DNA of 44,814 nucleotides from Symbiodinium natans (taxonomy: Eukaryota; Sar; Dinophyceae; Suessiales; Symbiodiniaceae), in NCBI GenBank assembly GCA_905221605.1, contig CAJNDS010000509.1, positions 77,501 to 122,314 of the forward strand, given 5' to 3'. Shown piece after piece: positions 26,148-33,953 of this stretch; position 1 is the stretch's first letter, and every line of letters starts with the position of its first letter. Below the pieces are notes generated by a model. That model did not search any database. It saw only the letters and a list, made by a program, of their open reading frames with translations, and was not told where the DNA came from. The position numbers were made by a program, and so were the translations under genes.

Positions 26148-28433
26148 GGTCATGAGCCCAAATTATGCTCAGCTGCGTATGGTCGCAGGGACAGTATCCT
26201 GGAGGAACGGAGGACAGGCCCGACAACTGACGTGGAGGCAGCGGTGCAGGAAAGAAGAGCCAACCATGAAACGATGGGTGGGCTGATAGCTGGCCGCAGT
26301 TGCTGTATATGTTTTTCTGTTGACAGGGCGGAGCCAAGATGGTCCTTCAGCGATGATCCAGGAGATGTTTATCAGGAGCTTCGGAAATATGTCGTCGATC
26401 ACCGTGGTGAAAAGCCTTTCTCTTCTGTCGTGGATGCGATGGAAGAATATGGCGTTTTACTGGATGCGGTCAACAGCTACAGTAGAGCGACGTCATCTTC
26501 TGTTGCCAAGGATGAGATAGGAGAACATGGTGGTCTACGTGAATTCGAGACTGGGAGGCGACATGACGTGTCGATGAGCATGATGCCATGTGGTCAACAA
26601 AGTGTTGCCGAAAGGCATGAAAAAAACGTCACTTTGGAGGACAGAGAACGTGGCAAGAGCACCATGGAGGCGTCCAGAACCTTTGAATATGGCAGCTGGG
26701 AGAAGCAAACGCCTGAGAACGCTGCTATGGGAGCGGGTCTGGATACTGGTTTGGTGGAAAGCAGTGGTAGAGAAGAACAGGCGTCAATGCCTCTGACTGC
26801 TGGATCCTCAAGGGATCAGACGCATGATGGGGTTGAGGCCTTTCGTCTTGACCCACTCATGCGTCTGATCGAGGGAATGGAGGTTGCGCAGGAACCATGG
26901 CGTAGCGAACGTGTAGTTTCAGGTAGTTCTGGACGAAAATCGTCCAAGTACCAAGTTGACTTTTGTACAGTCCCGGTGCCAGGTAATAGAGTAGTCGACT
27001 TTGAGGCCACCTTGGGTGATTATAAGGGTTCCCTAGGTTCCGTCATCCCTGAGGAGGTTCTTGAGGCGCTGCCATCTGGACATCCGTGGCATGCTAGCCA
27101 ACGCGTTCCTGACATGAGCCCTTCAAACCCGGCCGGCAAAGTAGGGGTTAGTCCCCAGACCCCTAGGTGGGAAACCTCAACAGTGCTGCTCCCGCAAGCC
27201 AGTGGGGAATATAACCACTCAGCAGTCTCCTCTTGTGAAACCCGCCTTAAGACTGCTTGTCAGGACGATTCGTTACCTCCTGGGGAGGAAGCGGTCGTTC
27301 CCGTGCATCAAGAGGTGGGAGGTCCCGCCGCTGCATTGTGTCATCAAGCTGTGAAAGGCATAAGTGGCAGAGCAGAATGGTCAGGCTACGATGGCCACGT
27401 AGACCTAACCCATGCCCCCACTGAGCTTAAGCAGCATTCCGGTGATGTCTGTGAGCCTCATTATCCCGGGGAGCAGAATGAATCCTCAGGGGGGAGCTCA
27501 AAGCCTCCGATACCGTCCCCGCTGGACGCTGGAGTTAACTGTGTGCCTCATCATGATCCCGAGGAACTGAGTGAGTCCTCTGGGGATAGGCACGTGTGTC
27601 CTCAAGCAACTGGTGTGCCTCATCAAGGTCCCAAGGAACTGCGTGAGTCCATGGGGGATAGGCATGTGTGTGGCAGGCAAGAGTGGTCGGTTCTCTGTCC
27701 GCGTGAAGCCACTAATGAATTGCCTCGCCTTGCAAAGTTGGTTTCCGTTGAAATAGGCGAAAAAAGGTCTGTGAGGGAGCGCGCCCCTCCATGCACCTTG
27801 CCTGTGACTTCAACTGGAGGTTTAGAAGACGGGCTGGAAAGGGCTCTGCAATCACTTCAGGAAGAGAACCTTGACTTCGAGATGGGGTCTGAGGCAAGCC
27901 CTGGAAGCGTTAAGCAGAGCCGCATTACCTCGTCGGGGTCCTATGGTTCAGGCCCTAACTCAAACCCAGGCCAATCAGTGCCTGAGTCAAATGTGTCCTC
28001 CACCAAATGTCAGATCTCGAGTGAAACAAAGAGAGATGATAAAGGTGGTCTCGAGAGATCGTCGCCGCAACAGGTTTTGCAACACACTAAGGAAGAGAGT
28101 CGCGACTCTTCAGGTGTCCGGGAACTTAAGCGGTCGGTCAGGTTTGATGTTGGTGTGCATAAGTCAGAGAGTTGCAAATGGAGGCGCTGTAATGGGGGTG
28201 TGAGGTCTGATGAGCCTGAAAAGGTTCATTTGACGTCAATCGTGAAACATTGTGCCTTTTCACAGCGCATGTCGACTGCGGAATCTCATTTTGATTTGGG
28301 CGATGAGGTCTTTACTTGCGCTTGGAATCCTTTCCGAAAACTGTTGCGAAGAAGATGCGGAGCGTGCGCACATCGTTGCAGCGAACATTGCGCAGCAGTT
28401 GCAGAAGCGCACAATTGTGCACCATCGTGGTGA
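26136..28433 (+). CDS. Element ORF1, 765-residue low-complexity protein
   Basis: ATG lies inside the left terminal repeat; stop TGA at 28431-28433. The product MASIGHEPKLCSAAYGRRDS... is hydrophilic, Ser/Glu/Gly-rich and without a domain I recognise. Around residues 465-515 there are imperfect repeats of the type CVPHHDPEELSESSGDRHV / GVPHQGPKELRESMGDRHV. The last 50 residues become Cys/His-rich (RRRCGACAHRCSEHC). In a conventional LTR element this would be the Gag position, but no capsid or CCHC knuckle is visible. The next frame is in the same phase only 15 bases downstream, so a readthrough, an intron or a recent stop could join them. Confidence 0.6.
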   Translation: MASIGHEPKLCSAAYGRRDSILEERRTGPTTDVEAAVQERRANHETMGGLIAGRSCCICFSVDRAEPRWSFSDDPGDVYQELRKYVVDHRGEKPFSSVVDAMEEYGVLLDAVNSYSRATSSSVAKDEIGEHGGLREFETGRRHDVSMSMMPCGQQSVAERHEKNVTLEDRERGKSTMEASRTFEYGSWEKQTPENAAMGAGLDTGLVESSGREEQASMPLTAGSSRDQTHDGVEAFRLDPLMRLIEGMEVAQEPWRSERVVSGSSGRKSSKYQVDFCTVPVPGNRVVDFEATLGDYKGSLGSVIPEEVLEALPSGHPWHASQRVPDMSPSNPAGKVGVSPQTPRWETSTVLLPQASGEYNHSAVSSCETRLKTACQDDSLPPGEEAVVPVHQEVGGPAAALCHQAVKGISGRAEWSGYDGHVDLTHAPTELKQHSGDVCEPHYPGEQNESSGGSSKPPIPSPLDAGVNCVPHHDPEELSESSGDRHVCPQATGVPHQGPKELRESMGDRHVCGRQEWSVLCPREATNELPRLAKLVSVEIGEKRSVRERAPPCTLPVTSTGGLEDGLERALQSLQEENLDFEMGSEASPGSVKQSRITSSGSYGSGPNSNPGQSVPESNVSSTKCQISSETKRDDKGGLERSSPQQVLQHTKEESRDSSGVRELKRSVRFDVGVHKSESCKWRRCNGGVRSDEPEKVHLTSIVKHCAFSQRMSTAESHFDLGDEVFTCAWNPFRKLLRRRCGACAHRCSEHCAAVAEAHNCAPSW
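26148..26168 (+). other. Possible primer-binding site (tRNA-Met anticodon arm)
   Basis: The first bases after the left repeat, GGTCATGAGCCCAAATTATG, do not resemble the usual TGG... complement of a tRNA 3' end. The reverse complement contains GGGCTCATGACC, which looks like a CAU anticodon arm with U33 in place. Copia-type elements can prime from a cleaved initiator-Met tRNA at this spot. Position 37 would be G rather than the usual A, so the match is imperfect. Confidence 0.3.
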
Positions 28434-28545
28434 TCTGCAGCGCGCAAAATGCCACAATTGCCCACAAATGCCGTCATTTGCGTGCGTTCTGCATTTGTGC
28501 ATGTTTGCTCGCCGTGCCACGCGCAAGTGCGCATTGTAATTTCAG
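28340..28545. other. GCA/TGC-rich junction between ORF1 and ORF2, possible intron
   Basis: This tract is unlike its surroundings: dense GCGCAC/TTGCAG/GTGCGCA words, near-complementary ends (GCGTGCGCACATCG and CGCAAGTGCGCATTG) and the ORF1 stop inside. It ends GTAATTTCAG|G, a good 3' splice site. It could be an intron or inserted element whose removal would fuse ORF1 to ORF2. I could not fix a donor in the right phase. Confidence 0.3.
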
Positions 28546-31500
28546 GAAGCATGACAACAGCTGCAAGCAGCAGCTGCAGACCTGGAGTTAGAGTAGCCTT
28601 CATGCTCATGGGTTCAGCAGCAGCTTTTGGGGAGCAAGCGCCCATAAGCCCCCATGTAAGGGGCCCCATTTGCGACACTCCAAATAAGGCAGAAAATGCC
28701 ATAAGCATCCAAAATGTTGTAGAAGAAAAAGTGCCAAAGCCTGTGCTGGTCGCCGCGGAGCAATATGTGACCCGCAGGACTTTGTTTCCTCCCTTGCCAA
28801 TCCGGTCACCTACCCCAGTGACGTTGATCGGGGATCTCTCAAAGGTGACTCCATCATGGGTCAAGGCTGTGCAGACCACGCAGGAGTCAGCACAACCAAA
28901 CACCGGTGATCCGGTGTCCTTGTGCAAGCCTAGTGAGGGGGTGATAAGCCCTAAGAACGCTCAGCCGAGCTACTCCAACCCCGTAGGATCTTTCGGTTTA
29001 AGTCCTGCTTCGGAGATAAGCCCTAAGAGCGCTCAGCAGAGCCACCTCAACCCCATAGGATCTTTCGGTGTAAGTCCGGTGTCTGAGATAAGCCTTAAGA
29101 GTGCTCAGCCGAGCCACCTGAACCCTAGCGGTTCTTTCGGTTTAGATGCACATACCCTTCCTGTTCCTAATGCCACATCCTCTCCTAGAATGACAGGCAG
29201 CGTCGTGCGATCCCAAGTGCCTGTACCGGGATGGATTTGGCGACTGACAGAGGATGAGCTAGGAGGTCAAGCAAGTACGGGGCTCTCCCTCATTCCTGCC
29301 TCTAGGGAAACAGGTGCGGATAATGCACATGTGTGGGAATCCAAGCATGGCGTCGTGGATTCCAGGTCTGCGCTGTTGCAAAGGGATGAATGTAACCTGA
29401 CCAATGCCGGGCAGTATAATGAGCCCTTGGGTTTTTGTCCCAATCTCTTCAAGGTAGACGGTGAGACTAAAATGGCAGGGACTACTCAGCATAACAGTCC
29501 TACTGAGTACTACCAGATCTACTCGGATGAAGAGAGTGATGGCAGTGACCAGCAACAGAGCGCTTATGACCACCCATGGGAACTCAATGACCTTGGCTGT
29601 GTGCACTTGTCCGTGTCCTCCAAGACACTATGGCCGCCGTTGCCCGTTGTACAAGGTGTGCCATTGATGCTGATGTCACGTGGAAGAACAGGGAGCCTGC
29701 AAGCGCGTTGTTGGTCCTTGGGTCGGTCATTTGCCGAAATGCCTATTGGCATGTCCATGTCAAGTTGTCTTCCGACCTTGCCCAGCGGGCCCGCGCCGCA
29801 ACGTCTCTTGTCGGCACCGTCTCGACCCAATATGAACGTTTTCCTGCCGATAGCCCTGCGTTCTGGGTATCAAGTTTGCAACGTGCCCGGACAGGTTGGT
29901 GCACGTTGGGGGGAGTCCCTATACCCAGAACAAAACAAAAAACAAAAAATCGCAGTTTCTGGGGAAAGGGAACAGAACCCCGATACCAATCTGAAGGGTG
30001 ACAGTGTGGTGGTTCCAGGCGTCCAGAAAGCTCAGGCCGGTTTAAGGCAGGGAAACGTGGATCTAGGTGTAAAGGGCAGCCAAAGATTGACAGACCCTGA
30101 GGTTGCCTCAGAGATCCCAAGTCCTCAGCCAAAAGAGCAGGTGCAAGACGAGACATCAGCTTCTTTCGTTGGTTCAAAGCCCGCCTGGAGTAGTGGTGTT
30201 TCCTGTGGTGCGTCAGCACCAATGGCAGACGTGAAAACAGACGGACAATGCCCAGGTGCCCAAGCAGGTAAAGAGGGAATGAATCAGTCTGTGTGCCTAC
30301 CACCGGGCAACCAAGACAATGAGATCCAGGGAGGTCAAATCAAGGACATCCGTCCCGAGGCCCGTGACCGCTGTGTGCAAAGTCGGACGCATGTGCGCAG
30401 TGATGTTTGTGTTCGAAAAGGTGCCTATAAGATCAGGGCTGGGGCTGCGTGTTTCAGGCCAGGTCAAAAGGGTGCTGTGTGCCAAGCCACGGGAATTTAT
30501 CCCGAGGCACAAGACAGCGGTGTGCAAAGTCGGATGCATGCACATCGTGCGATTGGTGCCACTACAGGTGCCACATGCCAGTTAGGTGCCTATGAGGTGC
30601 AGGCAGGTCTGCTGTGTTCAAGGCCTGAGCAAGGGGGGGCCGCAACTTTGCCAGGTGCCCATAAGGTTCAGACAGGTTCTTTGCGTTCCGTGCTGGATCA
30701 AGCAGGTACCGCACCTCACTTATGTGCAAATGAGAGCCAGGCAGGGTCTTTAAGTCCCTTGCCGAATCAAGCAGGTCTCGCACCTTGCCCACAGACAGGT
30801 TCCCTGGACGCTGTGTCCAATCAACCATGTGGCCTGATCCAGACCCAGGTAGGTGCAGATAAGGTGCAGGTAAGCTCTTTGAGTACTGTGCCAGGTCAAT
30901 TAGGTGCCCATCAGGTTCAGGCAGGTCCTTCGTGTCCCGTGCCTGACCCAGCAGGCACCACGTGTCAACCAAGTGCCCATCAGGTTCAGGCAGGTCCTTC
31001 GTGTCCCGTGCCTGACCCAGCAGGCACCACGTGTCAACCAAGTGCCCATCAGGTTCAGGCAGGTCCTTCGTGTCCCGTGCCTGACCCAGCAGGCACCACG
31101 TGTCAACCAAGTGCCCATCAGGTTCAGGCAGGTCCTTCGTGTCCCGTGCCTGACCCAGCAGGCACCACGTGTCAGCCAAGTGCCCATCAGGTTCAGGCAG
31201 GTCCTTCGTGTCCCGTGCCTGACCTAGCAGGCATCACGTGTCAACCAAGTGCCCATCAGGTTCAGACAGGCCCTTCGTGTTCCGTGCCTGACCCAGCAGA
31301 TACCATGTGTCAGACAGCGGTCCAACAGACCCAGAAAGGTCCTTCATGCCCCAGGATGAATCAGTCAGGTGCCACAGCTTGCCTAGGTGCCGATGAAGTT
31401 CAGGCAGGTCTCTTACGTTCCCTGCCAGGTCAAACCGGCGTAGCAGGCCCAAAAGGTACCAACAAGATTCAAGCAGGTTCTGTGCATCCCATGCCAGTTC

Positions 31501-33953
31501 CTTTGTGGACCGTCAATGAGACAGGTGGTGTGATGAGAGTGGATCCACTAAAAGATAATGCGGGTTCACCAAGAAGCAATTTAAATGCCTTGCTTGGATG
31601 TGGCAAGATATGCCAGTCGGTGGTGTCCATGCTGGGGGGAGCACAACCTTGGGTGCAGGACTGCGCACTAGCATCCATCGTTACCCTTTTTAGGATATCT
31701 AAGGGTGTACAAGAGTGCAAGAAAATAAACTGTGCCCGGCCCCCAAGAAGATCAGGGAATACCGCAGAATGGCTTTCTCAGGATGTGAATACGCTAGTTG
31801 CAGAGATGAGGAGTAAAGAGCCTGATTCTAATTTGGGTTCTACGGACACGGCTGCAATGCCGGAGCTAGTCGAACCGGAAGCGGTTTTAAGTCCAGCTGC
31901 GGTAGGCTTGCATAGCCACGAGTCTGGACCAGTCCCCGTGAGCTTTACCCCGCTGATTCCGCATGATCACCCACTCAAGCTGGCGATAATGATCACGGCG
32001 GCATCCACCCTTGAAAATGTGTGTGTTTTGCGACTGAGGCTGGTTCAGACAGGTTTGCCTGAGTATATTTGGCAAAAATACTCGGGAGGACACTTTAAGA
32101 TCCAGCACAACCAATTCCACAAACAAGCAGAGGTTGGTGTGGGTAACTGGGTTTTGTCACAAGCAGCAGCCCAGTTGCAGCCACGCATAGTGTCCGTGTA
32201 CCAGGACACGGAACAGCTCGGAGCATTCATGGAAGCAGTGATCGTGGACTTGCGTGACGACGGGAAGTATCCTGAGCCAGGAAAAGAGGTGATTCGTGAA
32301 AACCTCTTCAAAATGTTGAAGCACATTCACCGCATGAATACGATCGCAAGTCAAGTGAGATCACTGTACGGTTGCTTTGACTGGAAATTACGTGGTGAGG
32401 AATATGATTACACGTTAAGTAGTCTGCTCCCGCCCAGAAGCTTCTTTGAGGCACCTGAGAGCAACAAACCTGAAGATAAGGATAGATGGTTGTTGCTAGA
32501 GGATGGTGTGCCATTCGTGCAGGCACAGCCAGTGCCAACCGATCAGCTTCAACCTGTGATGCAAGAGCCGTCCGAGCAGGCTGTGTCGCCAGCCCAAGTG
32601 GCGTCTCCACCAGGTGAGGCACCGGGCGTGTTCGTGACTTCTGATGAACTGCCGCACGAAAAGGCTCGTGAAAGGCCCTTCAATGATCTTCGATTGAGGG
32701 CCTGGAGTTGCCTCTTTAACAGTAAGAGTTTTGAGCAAGCAGTGGGACAGCAAGCACTGCTTAGCTGCTGCACGTACTTTGGTTCTGTCCATAGCACGCA
32801 GCAGCCTCCGACCTCTGTACCCGATCCTTCCAAGGGTCCAGGTTCGGCGCCTGAACCCAGCTCTACAGAAGAGCAGAACACAGTTCGTGCCGGATGGGGT
32901 ATTTGCCCACATTACCGAAAGGGATATTGCAGGTATGGCAATGCCTGCCGCTATGAGCATGTCCCTCGCACAGCAAGCAAACCCTTTACCCCAGTGCAGG
33001 ACCAGGAAACAAGGCGCCACCATGACAGTCAGTTGAAGACCCATGGCGTCGTACCCACAAGCTGGGGAGTGTGCCCACACCTAAAAAGGGGCTTCTGCAG
33101 GTATGGTAAGGACTGTAGATATGAACATGACATCGAGACGTCCGACGGACATAAACCTGTGGATGATTCCGTAGAAGATAAGGGGGTTGCTACAAATAGC
33201 TGGGGCGTGTGTCCACACTTCCAAAAGGGATTTTGTAAATACAGCAACCAATGCAGGTGTCAGCATGTTCCAGCGGAAAGGGGAAATGAACATGTCTCCA
33301 GCTGTGAGAAATCGGAAAAGGTTGGGGTAAAGAAGGTGCAGGTATGCCCTCACTATACGCGAGGCTATTGTAAAAGAGGAAGCCAATGTGGTTTCATTCA
33401 TGAGGCGCAGCCTTCATCCGAGGAGCATACTGTCCAGGCCGCACGCGCTAAGCGGTCCCTTCACAAGCCCTTATCTCTCGCCGCCAGGCAGAGGTTGTAT
33501 GATGTTGGCTTGCTGGATGTATGTTTTGAGTCAGTCATGGGTACATGCAGTCACTCAGTGTGCAAATATTCGCATCGTGCTTTGAAGCCTTGGGAAATCC
33601 GCTTCCTGAAGAACCTATTGGATGAGCCGGTGGACGTCCCGAGTCCATCTGGTCAGCAAAGCACAAGCCCCAACCCGTTGGCGTGGCAGACTGTGAAACC
33701 TCAGGTAGACAACCTTGCCACGATCATTCAGCAACAAGCAGAAGAGGTTGTTCCACCGAAGGTAAGGCTTGAAGCGTCACGCCCCGACCCCTCGTTCCGC
33801 AGAGGAAGGAAGCTGCAGATCCTTGGATCGACTATCCTTAGGCGTAAGTTGGGTGATTATGGGACCGGGCGAACAAGGAAGTTGTCGTTCTTTGGACGCC
33901 CAGCCCTGTGTCTATGCCCGATCCGGAAATGGATCCTTGTCGAGCAAAACTGA
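28449..33953 (+). CDS. Element ORF2, 1834-residue CCCH zinc-finger protein
   Basis: Long + frame, first ATG at 28449, stop TGA at 33951-33953. Layout: residues 160-230, three imperfect 27-residue repeats (SPKNAQPSYSNPVGSFGLSP type); residues about 700-1000, Gln/Pro/Cys-rich repeats with a near-perfect 23-residue core (six copies, 30905-31313); residues about 1170-1335, a more normal globular stretch (DHPLKLAIMITAASTLENV ... HRMNTIASQVRSLYGCFDWK) of unknown family; residues 1486-1650, four CCCH fingers such as CPHYRKGYCRYGNACRYEH (C-x8-C-x5-C-x3-H); and near 1691 a variant CFESVMGTCSHSVCKYSH. CCCH fingers of this type bind single-stranded RNA. The third finger reads CPHFQKGFCKYSNQCRCQH. No catalytic domain seen. 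Confidence 0.7.
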   Translation: MPQLPTNAVICVRSAFVHVCSPCHAQVRIVISGSMTTAASSSCRPGVRVAFMLMGSAAAFGEQAPISPHVRGPICDTPNKAENAISIQNVVEEKVPKPVLVAAEQYVTRRTLFPPLPIRSPTPVTLIGDLSKVTPSWVKAVQTTQESAQPNTGDPVSLCKPSEGVISPKNAQPSYSNPVGSFGLSPASEISPKSAQQSHLNPIGSFGVSPVSEISLKSAQPSHLNPSGSFGLDAHTLPVPNATSSPRMTGSVVRSQVPVPGWIWRLTEDELGGQASTGLSLIPASRETGADNAHVWESKHGVVDSRSALLQRDECNLTNAGQYNEPLGFCPNLFKVDGETKMAGTTQHNSPTEYYQIYSDEESDGSDQQQSAYDHPWELNDLGCVHLSVSSKTLWPPLPVVQGVPLMLMSRGRTGSLQARCWSLGRSFAEMPIGMSMSSCLPTLPSGPAPQRLLSAPSRPNMNVFLPIALRSGYQVCNVPGQVGARWGESLYPEQNKKQKIAVSGEREQNPDTNLKGDSVVVPGVQKAQAGLRQGNVDLGVKGSQRLTDPEVASEIPSPQPKEQVQDETSASFVGSKPAWSSGVSCGASAPMADVKTDGQCPGAQAGKEGMNQSVCLPPGNQDNEIQGGQIKDIRPEARDRCVQSRTHVRSDVCVRKGAYKIRAGAACFRPGQKGAVCQATGIYPEAQDSGVQSRMHAHRAIGATTGATCQLGAYEVQAGLLCSRPEQGGAATLPGAHKVQTGSLRSVLDQAGTAPHLCANESQAGSLSPLPNQAGLAPCPQTGSLDAVSNQPCGLIQTQVGADKVQVSSLSTVPGQLGAHQVQAGPSCPVPDPAGTTCQPSAHQVQAGPSCPVPDPAGTTCQPSAHQVQAGPSCPVPDPAGTTCQPSAHQVQAGPSCPVPDPAGTTCQPSAHQVQAGPSCPVPDLAGITCQPSAHQVQTGPSCSVPDPADTMCQTAVQQTQKGPSCPRMNQSGATACLGADEVQAGLLRSLPGQTGVAGPKGTNKIQAGSVHPMPVPLWTVNETGGVMRVDPLKDNAGSPRSNLNALLGCGKICQSVVSMLGGAQPWVQDCALASIVTLFRISKGVQECKKINCARPPRRSGNTAEWLSQDVNTLVAEMRSKEPDSNLGSTDTAAMPELVEPEAVLSPAAVGLHSHESGPVPVSFTPLIPHDHPLKLAIMITAASTLENVCVLRLRLVQTGLPEYIWQKYSGGHFKIQHNQFHKQAEVGVGNWVLSQAAAQLQPRIVSVYQDTEQLGAFMEAVIVDLRDDGKYPEPGKEVIRENLFKMLKHIHRMNTIASQVRSLYGCFDWKLRGEEYDYTLSSLLPPRSFFEAPESNKPEDKDRWLLLEDGVPFVQAQPVPTDQLQPVMQEPSEQAVSPAQVASPPGEAPGVFVTSDELPHEKARERPFNDLRLRAWSCLFNSKSFEQAVGQQALLSCCTYFGSVHSTQQPPTSVPDPSKGPGSAPEPSSTEEQNTVRAGWGICPHYRKGYCRYGNACRYEHVPRTASKPFTPVQDQETRRHHDSQLKTHGVVPTSWGVCPHLKRGFCRYGKDCRYEHDIETSDGHKPVDDSVEDKGVATNSWGVCPHFQKGFCKYSNQCRCQHVPAERGNEHVSSCEKSEKVGVKKVQVCPHYTRGYCKRGSQCGFIHEAQPSSEEHTVQAARAKRSLHKPLSLAARQRLYDVGLLDVCFESVMGTCSHSVCKYSHRALKPWEIRFLKNLLDEPVDVPSPSGQQSTSPNPLAWQTVKPQVDNLATIIQQQAEEVVPPKVRLEASRPDPSFRRGRKLQILGSTILRRKLGDYGTGRTRKLSFFGRPALCLCPIRKWILVEQN
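28935..29150 (+). repeat. Three imperfect 27-codon repeats in ORF2
   Basis: Units around AGCCCTAAGAACGCTCAGCC...GGATCTTTCGGTTTAAGTCC, about 81 bases each, encode SPKNAQPSYSNPVGSFGLSP, SPKSAQQSHLNPIGSFGVSP and SLKSAQPSHLNPSGSFGL. Conservation of the protein pattern over base changes hints that it is translated. Confidence 0.8.
30901..31313 (+). repeat. 69-bp tandem repeat, six units, in ORF2
   Basis: Units of 69 bases encode AHQVQAGPSCPVPDPAGTTC plus QPS. The first four are almost identical in DNA, the fifth and sixth have diverged (LAGIT, PADTM), and more degenerate versions extend on both sides (30580-31480). 69 is a multiple of three, so copy-number change keeps the frame. The edge-decayed pattern is typical of a repeat still expanding by slippage or unequal exchange. 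Confidence 0.9.
32905..33400 (+). other. Cluster of four CCCH zinc fingers in ORF2
   Basis: Fingers at 32905-32961, 33073-33129, 33214-33270 and 33343-33399, spaced by 20-50 residues, each introduced by WG(I/V)CPH or VQVCPH. Spacing C-x8-C-x5-C-x3-H is that of the TTP/ZC3H type, known for RNA binding. Confidence 0.8.
33762..33903 (+). other. Candidate 142-bp intron linking ORF2 to ORF3
   Basis: Donor CCGAAG|GTAAGG is close to consensus; acceptor CTTTGGACGCCCAG|CCC is pyrimidine-supported. Removing 142 bases joins ORF2 codon AAG (33759-33761) to ORF3 codon CCC (33904) in phase 0. Without it the two frames overlap by 185 bases in different phases. An intron inside a retroelement would require that unspliced RNA is the one copied. 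Confidence 0.45.
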
